Shown here one piece after another: positions 60,307 through 64,000 of a DNA stretch of 64,000 nucleotides (its first letter is position 1; each line of letters opens with the position of its first letter). Position numbers and translations under genes: made by a program. The notes beneath the pieces were generated by a model. That model did no database searches, had not been told where the DNA came from, and saw only the letters and a list, made by a program, of their open reading frames with translations. The DNA is from Kribbella italica (GTDB taxonomy: Bacteria; Actinomycetota; Actinomycetes; Propionibacteriales; Kribbellaceae). The stretch spans positions 3,224,001-3,288,000 of the forward strand of contig NZ_JACHMY010000001.1 of NCBI RefSeq assembly GCF_014205135.1. Direction: 5' to 3'.

Positions 60307-61137
60307 GTGGCGCGTCGACGGGGAATCGTGGCCGGGTTGCTGGTGCTGGGCGTGGTGCTCAGCGGGTGTACCGATGTCGCGGCGGACGAGCCGGCGAAGT
60401 CTCCTTCGGCCGGTACGCCGACTGCTGCGTCGTCAGGTACGCCGAGTGCGACGCCGTCGACTCCATCCACGACGCCGACCGCGCAGCCTTCCGCGACGCC
60501 GACCGGTACGCCGACAACGCGGCCGACGGCGACGCCCACCACCGGGAAGCCGACGACCCCGGTGAAGGTCAACTACCCGCTCGAGGTCGAGAAGCGCCTG
60601 GCCGCGTGGGGTTATCCCGTCGGCGACGTCGACGGCGAGGTCACCGCGCGGACCAAGCAGGCGCTGTGCGCATGGCGCGAGACGAACGGCCTGCCGATCA
60701 ACCGCGAGCGCCTGACGACGGCCGACGTCCGATCGGTGCTGCTGGCAAAGAACCGCCCGGCGCCGACGAAGCCCGCGGGCATCTACGTCAACAAGACCTG
60801 CCAGGTCCTGTACCAGGTCGTCGACAACACGTACCGCCGCATCGTCTGGGTCTCGACCGGCGCCCCCGGGTACGACACCCCGAACCGCACCGGCAAGGTG
60901 TGGCGCAAGTGGGCCGGCGCGCACGAGAGCAGCCTGTACGACGACGCGTACATGTACGACTCGATCTACTTCCTGAAGGACCGCCCCGGGATCGCGCTGC
61001 ACGGTTCGCGGTCCAACTCGCTGATCAAGACCTACCCGGCCTCGCACCGGTGCGTGCGGGTGATGCGGCCGCAGATCCGCCAGATCTTCAAGGAAACGAA
61101 GATCGGTACGACGGTCTCGGTGTACGGGCAGTACTGA
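60307..61137 (+). CDS. Lipoprotein L,D-transpeptidase (YkuD) with peptidoglycan-binding domain
   Basis: A 276-residue cell-wall enzyme. The leader ends in LSGC (lipobox, about residue 21), then comes a Thr/Pro/Ser linker to about 90. A peptidoglycan-binding helix bundle (VEKRLAAWGYPVGDVDGEVTARTKQALCAWRETNGL, about 94-130) precedes a YkuD catalytic domain (from about 158) with IALHGSRSNSLIKTYPASHRCVRV. The usual S-H-G-C motif reads S-H-R-C, so Gly is replaced by Arg before the nucleophilic Cys. Cross-links peptidoglycan by 3-3 bonds. GTG 60307 follows GAGGAGAGGGG. Confidence 0.85.
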   Translation: MARRRGIVAGLLVLGVVLSGCTDVAADEPAKSPSAGTPTAASSGTPSATPSTPSTTPTAQPSATPTGTPTTRPTATPTTGKPTTPVKVNYPLEVEKRLAAWGYPVGDVDGEVTARTKQALCAWRETNGLPINRERLTTADVRSVLLAKNRPAPTKPAGIYVNKTCQVLYQVVDNTYRRIVWVSTGAPGYDTPNRTGKVWRKWAGAHESSLYDDAYMYDSIYFLKDRPGIALHGSRSNSLIKTYPASHRCVRVMRPQIRQIFKETKIGTTVSVYGQY

Positions 61138-61293
61138 GCCCCGTTGACCTCGGTCGCGTCCGCCGGTTAGCGTTGCCGGAGCGCGGCCGGGGCCGCGTCG
61201 AGACTCGCCGGCAGGCTGGAAGCCACCCCGATGAGCCAGGTCCGACGCGCTCTCTTTGCCGCCTGTGCGAGTCCGGGCGCGAGAGGATGCGCG

Positions 61294-62445
61294 ATGCGAT
61301 TCCTGCCCGACAAACCGAGCCTCGGGTTCCTGCGCAAGGAGGCCAAGGACCTCCTGGCGGCACTGCGTGAGTCACGGTCCGGTACGACGCTGGCCGAGGC
61401 CCAGCAGGCGTTGGCCGGTGAGTACGGCTTGCGCGACTGGGCCGAGCTGAAGGCTGAGACCGAACGCCGGGCGGCCGCTGTACCGGTTGCGCCGGAGGGG
61501 CTCGCCGACGACCTGGCGTCCGCCTTCGGATTGGGGCGAGTCATCGCGCGGCCCTCCCCTGTCGCGTTCACACCGATGGGGCGCTGCTGGTCGATCAGCA
61601 CGGATCGCGGGCGTTGGCTCGCCGTCACGGTCTATCCGTGGATCACGAACGACCAGGCCGAGCTCGGAACCCGACTGCGCGATGCCGCGGTCGCTGCCGG
61701 TGTCGCGGCGCCGACTCCGGTTCGCAGCCCTGGCGGCCGACTGATCGAGACCCTGCGCGAACAGAGCTGGCGGGTTCACGAATGGATCGAGGTCGGGCCG
61801 TCGCCGGTCAGCCCGACGCCGGCAGCCGTCGCCCGAGGCATCGGTACGACGTACGGGATCCTGCACTCGCTGGCGATGCCGAGTACGACGCCGGTCAACC
61901 CCTACCTCACCGCGCGCGGCGACGACGCGCAGTGGCGCGAACTGCTCGCGCGGGCCCGCGCCGCCGGGAAGCCGTGGGTCGATCAACTGACCGACCTGCT
62001 GCCCACGGTGGCCGACCTCCGCGGGATCGAGGCTGATCTCGACGGTGAGTTCCTCCTCTGCAACTGCGCGCTCATCCCGGAGCACGTCCGGGTCGGCCAC
62101 CGGGACGACCTGGTGATCACCGAGTGGGACTTCGCGGGGTCGCTCACGCCTGAGCAGGAACTCGGGTCCGCGCTCGGCCACTGGGGTCTGCGACCAGCGC
62201 TCAACCGGACGGCGATCGTCGCGTTCCGCGAGGGCTACGTGCAGGCCGCCGGGAAATGGCCCGAGCTGGAGCTGACGTCGTTCGCGGTCGCTGTCACGGG
62301 GTGGCTCAACTGGACGTACAACACGCTCTGCGAGGCGATCGATCCGTCGGATCCGGACCGGGCCCCGTTCGCCGAGCGCGAGGTCTCGGATCTCCTCCAG
62401 CGGCCGATGACGCGGGCGTCGCTGCAGCAGCTTCTCGACACCTGA
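61294..62445 (+). CDS. Aminoglycoside-phosphotransferase-like fold protein, degenerate
   Basis: A 383-residue protein. Residues 1-60 (FLPDKPSLGFLRKEAKDLLAALRE, AQQALAGEYGLRDWAELKAE) match a short N-terminal module often placed before ankyrin or other domains in actinobacteria. The remainder has an APH/kinase-like layout, with LCNCALIPEHVRVGHRDDLVITEWDFAGSL where the catalytic HGDLHPGN...DWE region should be. The His-Gly-Asp is not recognisable, so kinase activity is doubtful. ATG 61294 follows GAGAGGA. Confidence 0.6.
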   Translation: MRFLPDKPSLGFLRKEAKDLLAALRESRSGTTLAEAQQALAGEYGLRDWAELKAETERRAAAVPVAPEGLADDLASAFGLGRVIARPSPVAFTPMGRCWSISTDRGRWLAVTVYPWITNDQAELGTRLRDAAVAAGVAAPTPVRSPGGRLIETLREQSWRVHEWIEVGPSPVSPTPAAVARGIGTTYGILHSLAMPSTTPVNPYLTARGDDAQWRELLARARAAGKPWVDQLTDLLPTVADLRGIEADLDGEFLLCNCALIPEHVRVGHRDDLVITEWDFAGSLTPEQELGSALGHWGLRPALNRTAIVAFREGYVQAAGKWPELELTSFAVAVTGWLNWTYNTLCEAIDPSDPDRAPFAEREVSDLLQRPMTRASLQQLLDT

Positions 62446-62457
62446 AGACGGCGACGC

Positions 62458-62545
62458 CCACCACTGATCAACTCCCCTGGCCGGGGAGAAACCAGCCTGC
62501 GTTGAGCGTGGTCGAGGCGGCCGGTCGGCGGTTGATCAGTGGTGG
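62458..62545. terminator. Long inverted repeat between convergent genes
   Basis: 15-base perfect arms CCACCACTGATCAAC (62458-62472) and GTTGATCAGTGGTGG (62531-62545), 58 bases apart, with an inner TCCCC/GGGGA hairpin at 62473-62487. The right arm includes the amidase stop codon. It could act as a bidirectional terminator or mark a former insertion. Confidence 0.5.
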
Positions 62546-63915
62546 ACGTTGGTCGGCCAGGGGTTGGTGGGAAGGATCGTCTCCAGGTACGCCGCGAGGG
62601 CCAGCGCGCGGAGGTCTTGGAAGCGGGGGGCTGCTATTTGGAGGCCGATGGGGAGGCCGGTTGAGGTGTGGCCGCAGTTGACGGTGGTGGCGGGGTGGGT
62701 GGACATGTTGTACGGGACGGTGAAGGCGATGTGTTCGAAGGGCTGGAGGGGGTTGTTGGTGGGGTAGGCCTGGTCGGCGGGGAAGGCCGGGATGGGGGCC
62801 GTCGGCGAGAGGATGAAGTCGTACGCGGCGAAGGCCTGGTCGACGGCGGTGGACATGTTCTGCATTTGGGTGTGGCCGTGGAAGACGTCGTACGGGGTGA
62901 GGGAATCTGCTGTGCTGGTCCATTCGCGGATGGCGGGGAGGACCTTGGCGCGGCGGTTCTCGGGGAGGGCCGCGAGGTCGGCGGCGGAGCGGACTCGCCA
63001 GAAGTGGTCGAGGCCGTCGAGCATCTCGCGGGTGATGATCGGCGGGATCTCGGTGATGGTGGCGCCGACGGCTTCTAGGGTCTGGGCTGCGTTGGTGACG
63101 GCCGCGGTGATTTCGGGGTTTACCGGGAGGCCTGGGCCGGCGTCCAGGAGGAGGGCGATGTGGGTGCCCTGCAGGGCGAGCGGGCGAGGGTCGTCGGTGA
63201 AGGGCGGGAGCGAGGTCTGGTCTCGGCGGTCGGGGCCGGAGATGACCTGGAGGGTGAGGGCCGCGTCGGACGCCGTACGGGTGATGGGGCCGATGGCCCT
63301 GCCTGGGTAGGGGTTTCCGACGGCGACTCGGCCGTGGGTGGGCTTGAGGCCGATGACTCCGCACCAGCCTGCCGGGAGGCGGATGGAGCCGCCGATGTCG
63401 GTGCCTAGGTGGATCGGGCCGTAGCCGGCGGCGGCTGCCGCGGCGGCGCCGGCGCTGGAGCCGCCGGGGGTTTTGGTGAGGTCCCAGGGGTTGCGGGCGA
63501 GGTGGTGGAAGGTTGATACGCCGGAGGAGAGCATGCCGTACTCGGACATGGTCGTCTTGCTGAAGATCACCGCGCCGGCTTGGCGGAGGCGGGCTGCGGC
63601 TGGGTGGTCTTCTTTGGCTGGGACGAGCTCTGTGGCGGCGGTGCCTTGGGGTACTGGGGTGCCTTGGGTGGCGATGTTTTCCTTGACAGTGACTGGTACG
63701 CCGTCGAGGGGGCCTGCTGCGTTCTTCCTGTACCGGGCTTCTGATTCGCGGGCTGCTTGGCGGGCGGCCTCGGGGTCGAGCGCGTACGTCGCTTGGAGGC
63801 GGGGTTCGAGTTCGTCGACGCGGGCGAGGACGTCGTCGATCACCTGCACGGGCGAGAGGTCGCCGGCGCGGTACTTCGCGACCAGGTCGATGGCGGTCAG
63901 ATCGGCGAGGCTCAT
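62536..63915 (-). CDS. Amidase signature family hydrolase
   Basis: A 459-residue enzyme with the Ser-cisSer-Lys triad by family alignment: K78 in VPVTVKEN, S153 in GGSSAG and S177 in TDIGGSIRLPAG. The spacing matches fatty acid amide hydrolase (75 and 24 residues). It hydrolyses a carboxamide; possible roles include amide catabolism, and it is too lone to be GatA. No signal peptide. ATG 63915 follows GGAGACACC. Confidence 0.88.
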   Translation of the reverse strand: MSLADLTAIDLVAKYRAGDLSPVQVIDDVLARVDELEPRLQATYALDPEAARQAARESEARYRKNAAGPLDGVPVTVKENIATQGTPVPQGTAATELVPAKEDHPAAARLRQAGAVIFSKTTMSEYGMLSSGVSTFHHLARNPWDLTKTPGGSSAGAAAAAAAGYGPIHLGTDIGGSIRLPAGWCGVIGLKPTHGRVAVGNPYPGRAIGPITRTASDAALTLQVISGPDRRDQTSLPPFTDDPRPLALQGTHIALLLDAGPGLPVNPEITAAVTNAAQTLEAVGATITEIPPIITREMLDGLDHFWRVRSAADLAALPENRRAKVLPAIREWTSTADSLTPYDVFHGHTQMQNMSTAVDQAFAAYDFILSPTAPIPAFPADQAYPTNNPLQPFEHIAFTVPYNMSTHPATTVNCGHTSTGLPIGLQIAAPRFQDLRALALAAYLETILPTNPWPTNVHH

Positions 63916-63936
63916 CTGGTGTCTCCAGTACGACGG

Positions 63937-64000
63937 TCAGTTGGGTGGGGTGAAGCGGCCGTCGATGGCGGTCCAGCCGGCGTCTACGTGGAGGACCGAA
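63937..64000 (-). CDS. C-terminal fragment of a probable short-chain dehydrogenase
   Basis: The last 20 codons of a gene that starts beyond the right edge. The tail SVLHVDAGWTAIDGRFTPPN matches the typical ending of classical short-chain dehydrogenases (VDGGWTA-type). It lies 21 bases upstream of the amidase start on the same strand, so probably co-transcribed. Too short for more. Confidence 0.5.
   Translation of the reverse strand, partial: SVLHVDAGWTAIDGRFTPPN

Overview
The window is GC-rich throughout (third codon positions are almost always G or C) and carries actinobacterial families: an AfsR/SARP regulator, an FtsK/ESX-like operon, paired AddAB-type recombination genes, FCD-GntR, WYL and hemerythrin proteins. 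The pentamer GTACG recurs in genes and spacers, which I associate with Kribbella and relatives. I place it in Actinomycetota, most likely Kribbella-like. That is inference; there is no rRNA or tRNA to confirm it.

Layout. 1-7.4 kb: housekeeping and small genes, including a DUF429 protein, pyrE followed by a degenerate 24-bp repeat tract, a DEDDh exonuclease with BRCT domain, a phosphoesterase, an SDR and several small conserved proteins. 7.5-13.1 kb: a minus-strand operon of a soluble FtsK-like ATPase, a coiled-coil membrane protein, a helical-hairpin protein of ESX size, a 442-residue protein ending in a CdiA-type PD-(D/E)XK nuclease domain, and a small gene overlapping its end that is probably the immunity gene. 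This is the best candidate for an undescribed system: a minimal type VII-like export cassette with its own nuclease effector. 13.2-20.7 kb: a VOC protein and an AddB-like/AddA-like helicase-nuclease pair. 21-23.2 kb: a frameshifted LysE exporter and a serine beta-lactamase-like hydrolase.

23.2-31.6 kb: an RHS/YD-repeat polymorphic toxin locus. The secreted RHS gene is cut by an IS3-family element, leaving its C-terminal toxin module (coupled by ATGA to a CxxC immunity-like gene) separated from its delivery domain. Behind it lies a row of related small genes, some intact and some broken, which looks like an accumulated immunity array.

31.9-40.9 kb: DUF6308-like, a flavin monooxygenase fused to hemerythrin and divergent from a MarR regulator with two palindromic operators, a large AfsR-type regulator, an FMN reductase/DHFR-like pair and two paralogous small proteins. 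40.9-51.5 kb: a sugar or glycan catabolic operon (GntR, 2-hydroxyacid dehydrogenase, ABC importer, two GHL6-like putative glycosidases, a 3-hydroxyacid dehydrogenase), divergent from a hydroxypyruvate isomerase gene with an in-frame amber stop. 51.5-64 kb: hydrolases, a WYL regulator divergent from an epoxide hydrolase around a palindrome, a RelE-type toxin-antitoxin pair, an AT-richer SRA-type modification-dependent endonuclease, an aldo/keto reductase followed by an 8-bp tandem repeat, LysR, an L,D-transpeptidase, an APH-like protein, an amidase and the end of an SDR.
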